This document shows, piece by piece, positions 1 through 11,718 of a stretch of 64,000 nucleotides of DNA. The first letter of the stretch is position 1. The number at the start of each line of letters is the position of its first letter. Made by a program: the position numbers and the translations under genes. This DNA is from Megaleporinus macrocephalus (lineage: Eukaryota > Chordata > Actinopteri > Characiformes > Anostomidae), in contig CM038706.1 in NCBI GenBank assembly GCA_021613375.1, positions 23,639,366 through 23,703,365 on the forward strand. The letters are read 5' to 3'. The notes under the pieces were generated by a model, which searched no databases, was not told the origin of the DNA, and saw only the letters and a list, made by a program, of their open reading frames with translations.

Positions 1-1850
1 AAGCAAAAGTATTTGGTTGCATATTAGAAGGAATGAAAAATATTTCCCAATTTAAAAACACACATTTAAAAAAAGTTTTTTTCTCCTCCATCAAATTCCA
101 CGTGAACGCACAGCAAACAATGGCACAACTGTTACAGCTTGGCTACTGTTCGCCACTCACAGCAAAGCAAGCGAAAGCAAAACCAACAAACAAACAGCTT
201 AATGAAAAGCTCGCCTGGTAACCTCGTACTCACAACTAGAAGTGTCACTCGTCCTCAACCCGCTTCACTTTCCACTCCTCTCGACTTATAACAGCCGCAA
301 AAGAAAGAACTTAACGAAAGTCTAAGAAACTCACTATTCAGAACGCACGCACTGCTGCCCAAACTCACCCCCCTCCCGCCAGAGTACAGTACCTGCGGTA
401 CGCATCAACTTGATTAAGTCCACTGTTGTGGTAGCGTCTGCTGCTGTGGTTCCCTTCGCAGAATCAATGAAGGGGTAGTAGGAGGAAGAGCAAGACACAG
501 AGAGAGAGGGAGGAAGGGAAAAAAAAATCAAACTGCGAGGGACAGATGCAAAGTGGAGGAGATGTTGGAGGGGAATGCGATGCCTCCTCCTGCACACAGA
601 TCCGCACACACACTAACTCCCAGTCTGTGCGGCAGAAGAAAAGACTGGGGGATGGCAGCCTGTCAGCTGCTCTGACATCATGTTCAGATGGAAATGCTAC
701 CTCCAGCTGTGCTCCTTTTAGTGCCATATGCTACTCCTCTACACTCTTGCCACCAGCCTCTCCTTTATACAACTTTGTTTCTCTTTCTCTCCCTTAAAAA
801 AAAAGAAAAAGAAAGAGGGGGGTAGTAAGGAACTGTTAAGAGGTGATTCTGTAGAAACCTAGCCAACTCTCCAACCCCCCCCCCCCTCCTTTACTTGTAA
901 TCTCCCAGCAAAGGAGAACTTTAGAAAATAGGTCTGCGTGAAAGCCGACACTTTTTTCTAACCTAGTTTCCTGCACAGAGAATTTAAATACCCTCAAGTT
1001 TTTTTTCTCCTCCTCTCTTTCTCTCTCACTGCTCTCCTTCCAGTAACCATAAACAAAGGCCAGCACAGCGCATTTGCAACTGACAGATCCACGCAGCTGA
1101 TATTGTTTTCGACTTCTTTATGGTTCACTGGCCGCACCATTACTGTCATTCATTTTACTAACCCTTTGGACCACTGACGGGGAGGCTGGGGGGGAGGCAG
1201 TAAAATAATGGACAATGGGAACAATCCTATAGACCTCGCGAGTAGGATTTGAACAAAAACACTTTGTTCCTTAATGGGACTACTTAAGACTTAACCCTGC
1301 TTTATTATTAGTTTCACCTGTGTCTAATCTAATACTAGCAGGACTATTCCTGCTTTTCTATAACAAACTTCTAGGAACAGACTCAGCTCGTTTGTTTCTC
1401 ATAGACTTTTGTAGCCCAGCGTTAGGCTACTAGTGTCCAGACATTTACTGACACTAATTTATCCTGTCTGCTGGCAGTTTAATAACAATTATCCAATAAC
1501 TAGCTATAAAACCCAACCAGCCTCGGCAGATCTCAACTGTACCGATGAGGCTTTACTTTATTTCCACTAGTAAAGTAAAGCACCATCGACTTATTATTAA
1601 CGAGATTGAATTCTTCTTTGCCCAACACAGCTGGCAAATATAAGAGCCCAGCAAACTAGCTAGCTACACCCCACAGCTGCCTCATTCACACTTCAGCAGC
1701 CTGCCAAAGTAAAACTTGTGCACATATCACGAAGCCAACGCTACGAGTCAGCAGTGCTATGCTACTTTTAGCTCTCTAAAGTTAAAAAACAAAGGCGAAA
1801 ATACAACCGCGTTAACTGAACTAGCAGGTTAGAGCAGCACGGGAGTCGCT
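1..1850. other. Flank of an upstream gene-start region; no gene identified
   Basis: No open frame here resembles a known protein. On the minus strand there is a TATAAAGG-like sequence at 763-770 and a long pyrimidine tract around 480-530. A minus-strand CGCAG|GTACTG donor-like site follows at about 390. Together these could mark a small minus-strand exon, but the translated 20-odd codons are not recognisable. A short pentamer run of CGCAA/CACAA type sits just downstream at 1907-1934. The block is best read as 5' flank or intron of the gene whose promoter is at 1.85-2.9 kb. Confidence 0.3.
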
Positions 1851-2236
1851 TATATACTTCTTGTAAGCGGCTGGGTCTTCGCTCCTACATAGAACCAGCA
1901 GCACAACGCAACGCAACGCAACACAACACAACACGGTGTTTCTGCTGCTGACCCCGCACTGTGAGGGGGGAAAGCTAGCTAGTGGCTAACACAAAAAAGT
2001 CACCGATCTACCTGCAGGGTTTCATTTCTCTAGCAGGCCCCGTTTCAACGGTCAGTCGCGCGACGCAACGGTTGGTCGGTCGGTCGGTCTTGGGCAAGTG
2101 TGAAGACAACCGCCGTTAAAAAGAAAAAAAACAAGGAGCAAAAGCAGCTCGTTACTTTTCCCACACCGATTCAGCCCCAGCTCAGCCCCCCTAAACATCC
2201 CCTTAAAGAGAGCACCTCGCATTAAAGCCCACTTAC

Positions 2237-2470
2237 AGACAACGAGGTCCAGTTCCTTCCCCCGCTTCCTCGGTCAAATCTTCTCCAAAAGCAAAAAAAA
2301 AAAAAAACAACAAGCCGCGTCGACTTTCAACGGCTTTCCATAACAGCCCGCCGTGGCTGAGAGACGCAGCGGCGGGTAGAGAGAGAGAGAGCGAGAGAGA
2401 GAGAGAGAGAGAGAGAGGAGAAGAAGAGAGAAGAGCTGCGGCGGCAGCCAGATGTTTCCGAGCTGTTGCT
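2237..2470 (-). other. Putative non-coding first exon (minus strand)
   Basis: Read on the minus strand, an inverted CCAAT near 2552 is followed by a CT-rich leader (2377-2433), a T-run at 2289-2303 and the junction GTCT|GTAAGTGG, which is a strong donor. The only upstream ATG nearby opens a four-codon frame, as is common in leaders. The start at 2470 is approximate. No matching acceptor or protein is visible in the remaining 2.2 kb, so the next exon would be outside the window. The block could also be plain promoter with a chance donor. Confidence 0.3.
2377..2433. repeat. (GA)n simple repeat in promoter island
   Basis: An almost uninterrupted GA run with one GCGA interruption, grading into GGAGAAGAAG. 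Such runs are frequent in fish 5' leaders, and a similar one lies in the akt3 leader at 52.3 kb. Confidence 0.9.
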
Positions 2471-2939
2471 ACTCAACTCTCCAGCGAAGAGGAAGCGGTT
2501 GAGTGGCAGCGCGAAAGCCAATGGAAGAGGCTCTGAGGGCGGCGGAGGCAAATTGGAAGCAGCCGCTGAGGGGGAGAGAGGGAGGGATGAGTCTGCTCGG
2601 CGTAGGTTGACACCAGGCAACAGTGAGAAAGCAGAAAGAAAAAAAAAAAACAGAAAGGGCCGAGCGGACTGGTTCCTAGAACAGACTGGCGCAGAGCACG
2701 GAGAGGGGGGACCGCGCACTGATACCTGGGTACTGTAGTCACAGCAGCGCGAGAGCGAGAGCAGGTGCAGCGGCCAAGTTTTACAGCGATCCTGGAAAGC
2801 GTGACTGGATGTGGGAGAGAGACTGAATTAGCCCGTCAACATCCGAGACGCCGGACTCGACACGCCTTCCGAGAAAGTAGGCGCAGAAAGATCATTACAT
2901 CGCTTCGTAAAGCACCGTGATAAGAATCATTAAATAAAC

Positions 2940-4180
2940 GAGCGAATTAAGACGTAGAGAAATGCATGTAAATGAATGTTTTGTTGGTTTGGCTAATGTT
3001 CTTGATGCGACTGTTCTTTCTTTTTTTCTTTCTATTTTTATACATTTTTATATTTTATAGTTTAAAATTAGTTTATCATTTTCAAATGAACTTTATATAG
3101 GCAATATGAGAATATAGATCAGAATAGAGATTAATTATGCCACAATACAACACAATACAATATAGCTATAAAAATAATAACTTTACAAGAGAAAGAAGAA
3201 ACTTTGCTGTTAAGGTAAGTCAAATAATCAGGCTATTTAAGGTCATTTCTTTTGGTTATTTTGATCAAAATATGCAGAACGCAATAGGCGCCTTGAAATT
3301 TAGCCAAAAACTAAAAATGCAAGATTTTTTTCTGGACATATTGGGTGTACGGTTATTACTTCTATAACTGACCAACTGCATGTTTTATTATAAAGAGAGC
3401 AATATTAGTCCTGTTTAACTGGATTCAGTGCAACACAGTATGCAATACACTCTCTCAATAAAAATAATGGTGATTGCAGTTTTTAATATTTTTTTTTTAA
3501 ATGTAGCATTTCTGGCTCCGTTACAACTTAATAGATGCCTAAAAAAGGAATTGTGGCACATCATGTATCATGAAAAGTATTACAATAAATGTTATGGTAG
3601 TTTACATGTTCTGTATAAGTGTGGAAGAATAGATTATTATGTATTATTTATGAATTACATTTATTACTATTATTATTAATGACTTGAGCCTGTCAGACAT
3701 TTTACCCTGTGCACATGTTACTCATGAAAAATACAAAAATATCTTTTTTATGTATAATTATGTACATAAATGGAAAGTTAATTTGCAGTAATCTTCCCTC
3801 CTTTTACCTCTTCTAACAGGCTGCTCGGGCCAGAGTAAGAACTAAACAGATAAAACACTATTATAAGGTAAACTAAATGGAAAATTGCTATGTCCTGTTA
3901 CAAATCACACCGTGACTTCTCCACGGCTCCTCCATCGTTCTGCAGCACAGAGGCCTCAGAGCCAGTGCTGTGTGACTAACCGTGGGGAACACATAATCAG
4001 GTGAGTGCAAAAGGCCCCACAGATGCGTAACGCCAAGTTCAGTCAGGACCTGATGAATACAGTCACTTGTTTCTCGTACTTGGCTGCGAAAGCCCGACCC
4101 GCCCCGCATCGTCATGGTCCCACATTCAGTGTGCCTCTTTCGCCCCAGTAAATTAATTGGCGTTACTAATACATTTCAAA
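2940..4180. other. AT-rich intergenic sequence, nothing recognised
   Basis: Long AT-rich stretch with short poly-T and ATT runs (for example around 3650-3680). The short open frames have random-looking composition. I see no promoter, RNA gene or clear repeat family. Confidence 0.6.
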
Positions 4181-4500
4181 ACAAACCACTGTCCTCCCAG
4201 GTCTGGAATCTTGACCTAATACCATTATCATTTAATGCAGAGAATGGCCTCCTCATTAAGCTGATGTGCTGAATGTGTCAGTGCGTGAGCCATTACATGC
4301 GGGGGACACAGTTTAAAGCACACTGCATTCCTTCTATTGTTGCCGCAGCGCTGCCCAACAATCTGGTCCTTGTTCTGTCAAGGAGTGTTGCAAATCACCG
4401 TCGCTCAGCATCGTTCATGTTATTTCTGTGTTGGCTTGCATTCCGACGATGGACTAAACTCAAGCTAATGTGCAGTGTCTGTAACATATAGGACAATGTG
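4180..4500. promoter_or_regulatory. Candidate conserved non-coding element
   Basis: A compositionally balanced, non-repetitive block that stands out from the AT-rich flanks. It includes SOX-like (CTATTGTTG) and homeodomain-like (CATTAAGC, CATTTAATG) words close together. There is no coding signal: the 72-codon open frame has no recognisable protein. Calling it an enhancer is inference from texture and from its place between developmental genes. Confidence 0.25.
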
Positions 4501-4960
4501 GTAAATACACTACAACATGTGTGTTCATGTACTGCATGTTGGCACAACCTTTTGGGGGTTGTTCAGCAGCAGAACCCTTCCACAGTCCATAAAACCAAAG
4601 TTTTGCCATAGCACAAGCATGCCACAAAGCCTCATGTTAACCCTATGTATGTAGTTTTCTAATATCTTGGAGATATGGCTTTATGGCAGAGGGAAAGTAA
4701 GGATGTTCCAAAGCTGAAAACTGATTAACGTTCTGCTTGAAGCCGAACGTTTTTATCATTGTCATTGCCTGCAATGCATTAACTGCATTGTTAATACTGC
4801 AGTGGTGCATTTTGTCAGCTTATTCATGATCCGTTCAGGAGGACGAGGGTTCTTATGTTTAAACTGATGCAAACGCAGCCACACCAGGGGTTCATTAAAA
4901 AAAAACAAAAAAAAAGCATGCCGAGCATTCATTTAAAAGTCCTGCCTTGTGTGAGAGGGA

Positions 4961-5180
4961 GAGATAGAAGTGGGATAGGGGTGCAAGCGCAATCATGAAA
5001 GACTTTCAGTGATTAGCATAGCTGTTTTTTTGTTCAATGCCCCTGTACCCCAACCAAAAGGCCTGTTTGATCCTAAATTCTTTCTTTTTTTTGAGAATTG
5101 CAGTCCCTTGAATATTGCTGTGCCATCAGCTCAGGCAGCCTGATGTTTGAAATGATATTACCTGCAACTCTCTCCATCTG
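4961..5180 (+). repeat. Local duplication, copy 1 (220 bp)
   Basis: This block reappears in direct orientation at 6678-6896. By eye the copies differ at about eight positions (roughly 96% identity), including one base of a T-run. The sequence is not low-complexity and contains TGATTAGCATA and a GCTCAGGCAGCC word. It shows no terminal inverted repeats or poly-A, so a segmental copy fits better than a transposon. I have no third copy in the window. Confidence 0.9.
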
Positions 5181-5879
5181 TTCTAACTGAAGTGAAGGAT
5201 TCGCCTCCTCTGCCACTGAAAAACAGTGTTCTGGAGAGCTGGGAAGGACTATTAGAAGTCATTATTTTATGAAGGAATAAAAAAAAATGCTGCATGTTTT
5301 TTCACCTGATACTGGCTCACAGTGTCAGATCAGGTAAGGCTGATGTGAGGCTTTGTATGAAATCTGGCTCCTGATCAAGTACAAAAGTTTTAACAATCGC
5401 AAATATCATGTTTTGTTGTTTTCTGTTCTTTCTGAAAAGTATCAGTTTATTAGGGAGTTGAGTTGAACATATTAGTAAAATAAAAGAAAGATAGATAATG
5501 TATAAGATACCATAACTTTTGTATAATGTGTACTGAAACGTGTGGAAGTGTGTTGGTAGAGGATTTTTTCTCGTCACCTAAAATCTCAACAGAACATGAC
5601 CAGGGGTACCCAAACTTCTGAATGTGACTCTATTAGGATTGTATTAGATGTTAGAATTCTCTACACTAATACTCATGTCGCAGAAAAGCTCCAAAAGCCA
5701 TGTTTTATAATATCTAAACCCAACTTCATGGTGCACTTTTCAGAAAAAGGTTTGCTCCTGCAAGAGTATCCCTCAGGCCTGAATGAGGCAGAATTCCTTC
5801 CTCTAGAGGTCACTGTGTAATCCGTGATGGTGAGAGCTGTGTGCATGTTCCATATACGGCTCCAGCAGCCTCTATAAAC

Positions 5880-6100
5880 CTCAAACCTCTTATTAAACCA
5901 TGTGTCCTCCGCATGTGCTCACCAGTACGAGAGAAAAAGCACATAGAATAAGCATGGAGATGCAGCAGTGGCCCAGCACGCTTAAGCATTCCTCCCCAAT
6001 TGCTGGGATTCTCCTTCTAATTATGCTAATATATGTTGCTTGGAGGTAAGAATTTCACGGCGGTGTCTGCCATTAGACAGGATTAGGCAGATGTTGATAC
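5880..6100. promoter_or_regulatory. Candidate conserved non-coding element
   Basis: Unique sequence with an octamer-like, homeodomain-rich core (CTAATTATGCTAATATATG near 6018) flanked by CAATTGC and GGATTAGGC words. No coding potential. The enhancer reading is inference only. Confidence 0.25.
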
Positions 6101-6677
6101 ACTGGCCCTTTTTGGGGGGATTAATCTTGCTTCAGAGCACAGAGCATACAGTGAGACAGAAAGAGTGAAAGAGAGAGGCTGTCCAGTAGCACAGCTGCAC
6201 CAGTGCTCTCTGCGTAGCCAATCCTCAGTATGATGAGGGGCCGCGAGACAACGCTCAACCCAAAGATAGAGATGAAAACAGTCCGGAATTGAGTAGTATA
6301 GCAGAATAACATTGCATGTTTTTGCTTTAGCCACTTCTCAGAGCTGCACCCTGAAGATTCTGCTGACATTTTACTCCAGGAAGTAACAAAGGAAGGCGCT
6401 GTACTTCACACCTCGGGGTCCACTGTGTCATTGGCAGCATCCGGACAGAGACCTTCTGCTTTGAAGGCTCTAAACAAAGCTGTTATAAGAGCTCTAAATC
6501 CTGTTAACACCGAGTTCATTGATTAGAACATGGTATACGTCTGTGAGGTATGTCACCTGTGCGGTGAAACTTGCTTTGTCATCTTTCTGTGTATATAAAG
6601 GTAGTCGGTTTTTCATTTTTCAGCTGTTTCCACCCTACATTTCATCTCTCCTCCCAGTCAGAACAAATGAAGCATTA

Positions 6678-6896
6678 GAGATAGAAGTGGGATAGGGGTG
6701 CAAGTGCAATCATGAAAGACTTTCAGTGATTAGCATAGCTGTTTTTTTGTTCAATGCCCCTGTACCCCAACCAACAGGCCTTTTTGATCCTAAATTCTTT
6801 CTTTTTTTGAGAATTGCAGTCCCTTGAATATTGCTGTGCCATCAGCTCAGGCAGCCTGATGTTTAAAATGATATTTCCTGCAATTTCCTCCATCTG
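6678..6896 (+). repeat. Local duplication, copy 2 (219 bp)
   Basis: Direct-orientation partner of 4961-5180, offset by about 1.72 kb. Both edges are sharp: homology begins at GAGATAGAAG and ends at CCATCTGT. The intervening 1.5 kb is unrelated unique sequence. Confidence 0.9.
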
Positions 6897-7139
6897 TGTC
6901 TGGTCCGTTCTGAATGTTTCACTCTTATCCACAGAATTTGGTAACAAAACATTTTCATAACTTCTAGCTGAGTAGTAAAATACATCATTTAAAAAATACT
7001 ATAAATTACACCCGTTCCAGTGCAGTTCCAGTATATATGATTCCATGACTCTTTTTAATCTCCACAAAACTCACATTTTGAGATGTAAATAAATTCTTTT
7101 AAAATGTTTTAAGATAAAATGGTGCTAAAATCATGTGTC

Positions 7140-7720
7140 GTATATTTTACAGTGGTGCTGATGGGAACCAGCAGTCACAATGTCTACAGCACAAAAATAG
7201 GCATTTAATTTATTATTTAGTGTAACCAGTGAACCGACACAAATCCTCTGATATTTTTGTATACGTTTGGTTGTACATAGTATACATAGTTGTATATGTA
7301 TGTATATGTATACATAGTTTATATGTATATATTGTCGCTAACCAATGAAAAACATGAACGATTTTAATTTTTCTACATCATTGGAACTTGACAGCTGCAT
7401 ATGACATTGTTTAAAAATTCTATGATGAAAAGACCAACAGAAATGCTTCAAAATCACTGGTTCCATTGACTTACATTGAAAGTTAAGACAGTTTTTTGCC
7501 CTCTCCTGTAAAGTTACTTTTTTGGAGATACTTGTTTTTCATTGGGCGGTGACGATATGTTTAGTGTTAAATCAGAAAAAAAGGTTTTCTTCATGTACTA
7601 TTTTCCCTTATGACGCCTTACATGTACCACTCTGCCATAAAATTAAAACAGATAAAAAATATGACCTTATTTATTTAAGAACTACTGGTTACTATTACTG
7701 CCACTGTGAACAGCCCTGAT
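7140..7720 (+). mobile_element. Dispersed repeat, non-coding (family A)
   Basis: The head (AGTGGTGCTGATGGGAACCA, then CACAATGTCTACA) recurs at 12574, 39651, 50281 (minus) and 51940 (minus). The inner part (CAAAATCACT ... GGAGATACTTGTTTTTC) recurs at 10660-10800. Parts therefore travel together as a degenerate interspersed element. No transposase frame or intact inverted ends are visible. It is probably a non-autonomous DNA element, but the superfamily is unresolved. Confidence 0.55.
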
Positions 7721-8395
7721 TCATTACGTCTTACTAGAACAGAGCATTTCAAACCAATCTAAATAACTCTAAATGTTTACGTATTTTACGTCTATTTAAA
7801 TTAGTTTAAGTCCCCTTTAAATGAAACTAGTCATTAAAATGTCAGAACAGAAATATATTTATTTCAGTGTGTTAAGTCCAAGATTTAGGTCCTTCCTTAA
7901 TTAACACGATCACATCATGTCATATAGGGCAAAACATTGTGGAATCGTCCAAATTTGGCGATTTTCTTTGTACTAATAACAAAATATACACAAATGAGAT
8001 CTAAGATTTGACTGGGCTTCAGTTCTGGGGTACCTGAGTCCATGAAATTCTGCCTCATTCTTTAAGATACTACCAAAGGGTTTTCTTACAAATGTCTTGT
8101 GACTGAGTTTATTTTAGATTTTGTCTTTTAATAATAGTGCACAGTATTTTCTCAATGAAGCAATAGAACTATGAGAATGTAGTTATGTGTTTGGTTAAAT
8201 AGTTTCTCTGGAGAGAGTTAGTTTTTAAAGATATTGCCGGTGTCTAAACAAAGCCTTGTAACTTTATGAGAGAGGCAAACTTTACTTTTACTTACTTAAC
8301 TTTTAATGTAAGTCAGGGTAACCAGACTTTTCATTTTGGACTGCTTCTTTTAAACTTTTCTCATGAAAATGTTCTTTAGATTGATGGAGAACGTG
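7720..8395. other. AT-rich intergenic sequence, nothing recognised
   Basis: No coding, RNA or clear repeat signal is seen, apart from faint similarity to the GGTTCTTT-type repeats toward the right edge. Confidence 0.5.
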
Positions 8396-8398
8396 CTG

Positions 8399-8542
8399 TA
8401 GATGGTTCTCTTTCATAGGTTCCTCTAAAACACATTTTCCAAAAAGGGTTCTGTCATAGCTGCAATGTCAAGTAACAATAGAGGAACCCTTTTTGGTGCA
8501 ATACAGAAGCCTGTTCACAAAGATACTGTACAGAACCATCTA
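8399..8542. mobile_element. Foldback MITE-like element
   Basis: The ends are inverted copies of each other: TAGATGGTTCT on the left and AGAACCATCTA on the right. A nested pair, AAAAAGGGTTCT and AGGAACCCTTTTT, lies inside. The words match the GGTTCTTT repeats that fill 13.6-16.9 kb. No target-site duplication was found with confidence. Confidence 0.6.
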
Positions 8543-8549
8543 GAGCGCA

Positions 8550-9230
8550 TTCACTATCAGTCTGAAGAGCACTTACCCGATGACCCATCTTTTTTACACA
8601 TGTAGTGTCTCACTTTAATCAATTTAAAAGAGTTAATATAATCTAATAAACAATGTTTAATGTGTTTTAGTGTTTGAATATGTTACTTTATTTTTATTCT
8701 TAACATTTCTCAAAAATCTACAGTTTGTTTTCCACTTGACTGTATGACACACAGTTTTATTGTATGACACTGTAAATGAGACCTTGTTCTTAGTTGGTAC
8801 CCCACCGCCCCTCTGTATAAATAAAGAAAAGCATGATTGATTGAAAGTATGGGGATCTATTTTATGTCTGATTTGAAAGTTCTCAATGTGTTTATCCACT
8901 TATAGTCACACAGCACACTGTAACATCTGTACACCGTGACTGAACATCCCAAACGAAAAAAAACAAGTATCTAAATTACCTTTTAAAAGAAGTGTAATTG
9001 CACTACTAGACTTTCTTTACTGTACCTATTCTGAGGTGTTAGCTTGTGCCTCTGCCTAGAAACCCAGCAATTAAATTAGCACCAGCTGTGTTAAACAGGT
9101 CTCCAGTGCGCACTGTGTAAATGCACCAACCTCCAAAGTGTACCATGAGTGTTAATTTAAGACTGGTGATTTGACTCTGAAGCAATAGTTTAAGCATAAT
9201 GTTGAGATGATGCTGTTAGACTCGTCGCTA
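8550..9230. other. Intergenic sequence, nothing recognised
   Basis: AT-rich to about 9000, then balanced unique sequence. The 80-codon minus-strand frame at 8657-8899 has random composition. No feature can be supported. Confidence 0.5.
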
Positions 9231-9870
9231 CAATAAAGGAACTTGCTAATAGATGCGCAGCGACACACAACTAATCAGCATGTGAAAATAGCTCAGACAA
9301 ATGTTACCATGGCATGCTCGGCGGCAATGAGAGGAAATGTCTGGCTCGCTTTCATTGTAACACCGACTCCTTTATGAATCCTAGGTAGTTGTAAAAAGAC
9401 TTCCTGTACTACGCGCATCAGTGAGCGTACAGTGGCTACAATTAATGACAGTTACAACATCAGCATGAAAACATGCTGCTTAATTGAGGGTGATTAGAGA
9501 GCAAACGCAGAAACTACAAGCAGCCGCAATGAGGAATTGCATCACCCTTTACGCCACACGCACCTCCACACCTAACGCTGTCAGGTAACGACAGAGCGAG
9601 CCATGCACCCAGGGGAGAAGGGGGGGTAGGGAAGAGAGGAACCCCTCTCATCAGCCGGCCAATCACACACTCTCTGGAGGAGAGCGAGGGATTGTTTATC
9701 TGGAGCCCAGCCTCTCTCGTCCTCTCTGGGGACCCAGCAGCAGCTCCGAGCCTGCTGCACGCCACACTCCCACAATTATTATAGCTCATAACAATTAGCA
9801 TTTAATTAAGCACCCAGCCATATGGAGGAATTCGCTTTTAACCGCGGAAAACATGCTGATGAATTAAGGG
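9230..9870. promoter_or_regulatory. Candidate conserved non-coding element cluster
   Basis: About 640 bp of balanced, non-repetitive sequence rich in homeodomain and POU-like words: ACTAATCAGCATG, ACAATTAATGACAG, TTAATTGAGGGTGATTAG, and AATTAGCATTTAATTAAGC near 9790. The middle (9590-9750) is GC-rich. The overlapping minus-strand frames are not protein-like. It is the strongest enhancer-like block in the left part of the window, but conservation has not been tested. Confidence 0.35.
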
Positions 9871-10560
9871 TAACACTTTATGGTGAACACCACAGCTGGA
9901 AGAACATGACTGTGTGAGTGAGGATGTGTGTGTGTGTAAATATTACTTCACAAGTAGGCTAGCCTGGAAATTAGCTCTCACTCATTCATTAACAGTATCG
10001 AGCAGGCCGTATCCTAGGTTTTTACAGGTTTTTATCTCTTCCCTTGTGCTTGTGTGGGTTTACGTACGACAAGTAGTCATTGTTTATTTTTATATGGCCA
10101 CTTTCGAGCATCTCTCTGACTGAACGGGCTGGATCTGTTGGGGTTTTGTTTTGCCGGGTCTGCAAAAGGAGTTCCACCAGTAAGGTTTGTGAAATTGTGA
10201 AGCAGAACCTGTTTGAGAAGAATGAATGGTACGGTTGAAATCGTTACTCTCTGGCAAACAAAATGTAATAATGCAAGATAACACTCCTGCACATGACATG
10301 AAATTTCATCTGCAATACTTACAGATGGTTTTGGATGTTCAGAGTCCAGATATAATCTTCACAGAGATTAGCTGTTAAAAGCCATCAGTGCTGAGGCTCT
10401 TATATTGACTCTTTTTCTATAAAAGATCTGCAAGTTCATCCACAAAACCTCACCGTTTTAAGAAATTACATCGAAAGTTCATTTTATCTGTTCAGTTAAT
10501 GACTTGTTGTCCAGATTAAAGTTAATGTTTAACATTTTGCTGTTTTGGGCCTCACCTAGT
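9870..10560. other. Intergenic sequence, nothing recognised
   Basis: Unique sequence without coding or repeat signal; a short (TG)n lies near 9925. Confidence 0.5.
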
Positions 10561-10940
10561 TTTATTGTCTGGGTAGTGTATGTACATCGTCACTGTCCAA
10601 AACGTATCTCCGTTTTTGTCCTATCATTTAAAAATGACAGCCGTTCTTTATATCATGTGAATGTTTTGTAATGAATGGACCAACAGACAGAAATACTTCA
10701 AAATCACTTGGAATGAAATCTCCTTACATTAACTCACACTGAAAGAAAAGAAGGTTTTCTCTTGTAAAGTATTTTGGTAGAAGATACTTGTTTTTCTTTG
10801 AACAGCAACCCACCACATCATTTTTCCCATCATGAAACACTGTTTAGACCCAGAGTTGACCCAAAGAATAACACATAACTTCAAAAGTGTAGACCCACTG
10901 TTTTTCTTCACATTACAGAAAACTAAGAATCAGTTTTTCA
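10560..10940 (+). mobile_element. Dispersed repeat, family A fragment
   Basis: Matches the inner part of the 7140-7720 element: GACCAACAGA...AAATACTTCAAAATCACT, then a TTACATT...AAAG stretch, then AGATACTTGTTTTTC. It is degraded, with several indels, and has no coding capacity. Confidence 0.5.
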
Positions 10941-10949
10941 TATATAGAC

Positions 10950-11277
10950 TGTGTGGAGAAGTTCTAGCACTGTCGCCTCACAGCAGGACGATCTGTGTTG
11001 GATTCCCCGTCCGGTCAGTTCTGCGAGGAGTGTGTATGTTCTCCCCGTGCTTGAGTAGGTTTCCTCCGGGTACTCTGGTTTCCTCCCACAGTCCAAACAC
11101 ATGCATGTTAGGTAGATCGCTCACTCTAAATTGTCTATATGTGTGAGTGTGTGTTGGACATGCGATGGACTGGCGACCTGTCCATGGTGTATCCCGACTT
11201 TGCCTGATGATGCTGAGATTGGCTCCAGCCCCCTGTGACCCTAGCGAGATAAAGTGGAAGATAATGGATGGATGGAC
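10950..11277 (+). mobile_element. tRNA-derived SINE-type repeat
   Basis: The 5' part has the tRNA-like head (AGCACTGTCGCCTCACAGCA, then a decayed B box around GGATTCCCC). Next come the well-known fish words TGTTCTCCCCGTG, GTTTCCTCC, TCCCACAGTCCAAACACATG, ATGGACTGGCGACCTGTCCA and GGCTCCAGCCCCCTG. It ends in (ATGG)n at about 11265-11277. Family membership is from memory. The overlapping open frames are frames of this repeat, not genes. A much-decayed relative is at 30.14 kb. Confidence 0.8.
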
Positions 11278-11279
11278 TG

Positions 11280-11710
11280 TGTGGATTGGGAAGCGAATGG
11301 TATGTCTTGAAACTTTATGTGGCACATCACGCTCTTTTATTAAGAAAAATTAGAAAAAGTATGTTTTCCACCATATGGGCTCGTTAAGTACTGCTAGAAA
11401 GTGGCCTCCTCTCTTCCAATCCATTCTTAGACATCAGCCTTCTTTCAGATAATGCCATAGACTTCATCATCTTTGTCAGTGCAAAGAAATAGTAGAAGTT
11501 TCGAAAAGTCTTTTTTCGCTGTGTATTGGGGGATTGGGTGATGACTTGTTTGAATAAGATGGATATTCCTGCCAGCCTCGATTCCCAGATGATGGATGGA
11601 GACACACAAAAGGAGGAAATAGCGCTCATAAACCCAGTCTGTGTTCTGGCCTGCTGCTCCTTTTTTTTCTTTGGGACTGGAGGAGGCTTTGCCCAAGATA
11701 TGTTAACCCA
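11280..11710. other. Unique sequence upstream of the hAT insertion
   Basis: Short frames on both strands, none protein-like. Ends at the target site of the hAT element. Confidence 0.5.
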
Positions 11711-11718
11711 TTTCTAAC

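Larger units (their letters stand above)
1850..2900. promoter_or_regulatory. CpG- and GA-rich island, putative promoter of a neighbouring gene
   Basis: GC content and CpG frequency rise sharply compared with the AT-rich sequence after 2940. The block holds a (GA)n run at 2377-2433. A CCAAT box on the plus strand lies near 2518, and an inverted one (ATTGG) lies near 2552, so initiation could run either way. A good minus-strand splice donor at 2236/2237 favours a minus-strand transcript leaving the window to the left. In mammals the gene divergent from AKT3 is ZBTB18. No coding sequence is visible to confirm that here, so the identity is open. Confidence 0.5.

Noticed and set aside
10832..11353. 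Open frames of 68-115 codons on both strands
   Set aside because: They are frames through the SINE-type repeat at 10950-11277.
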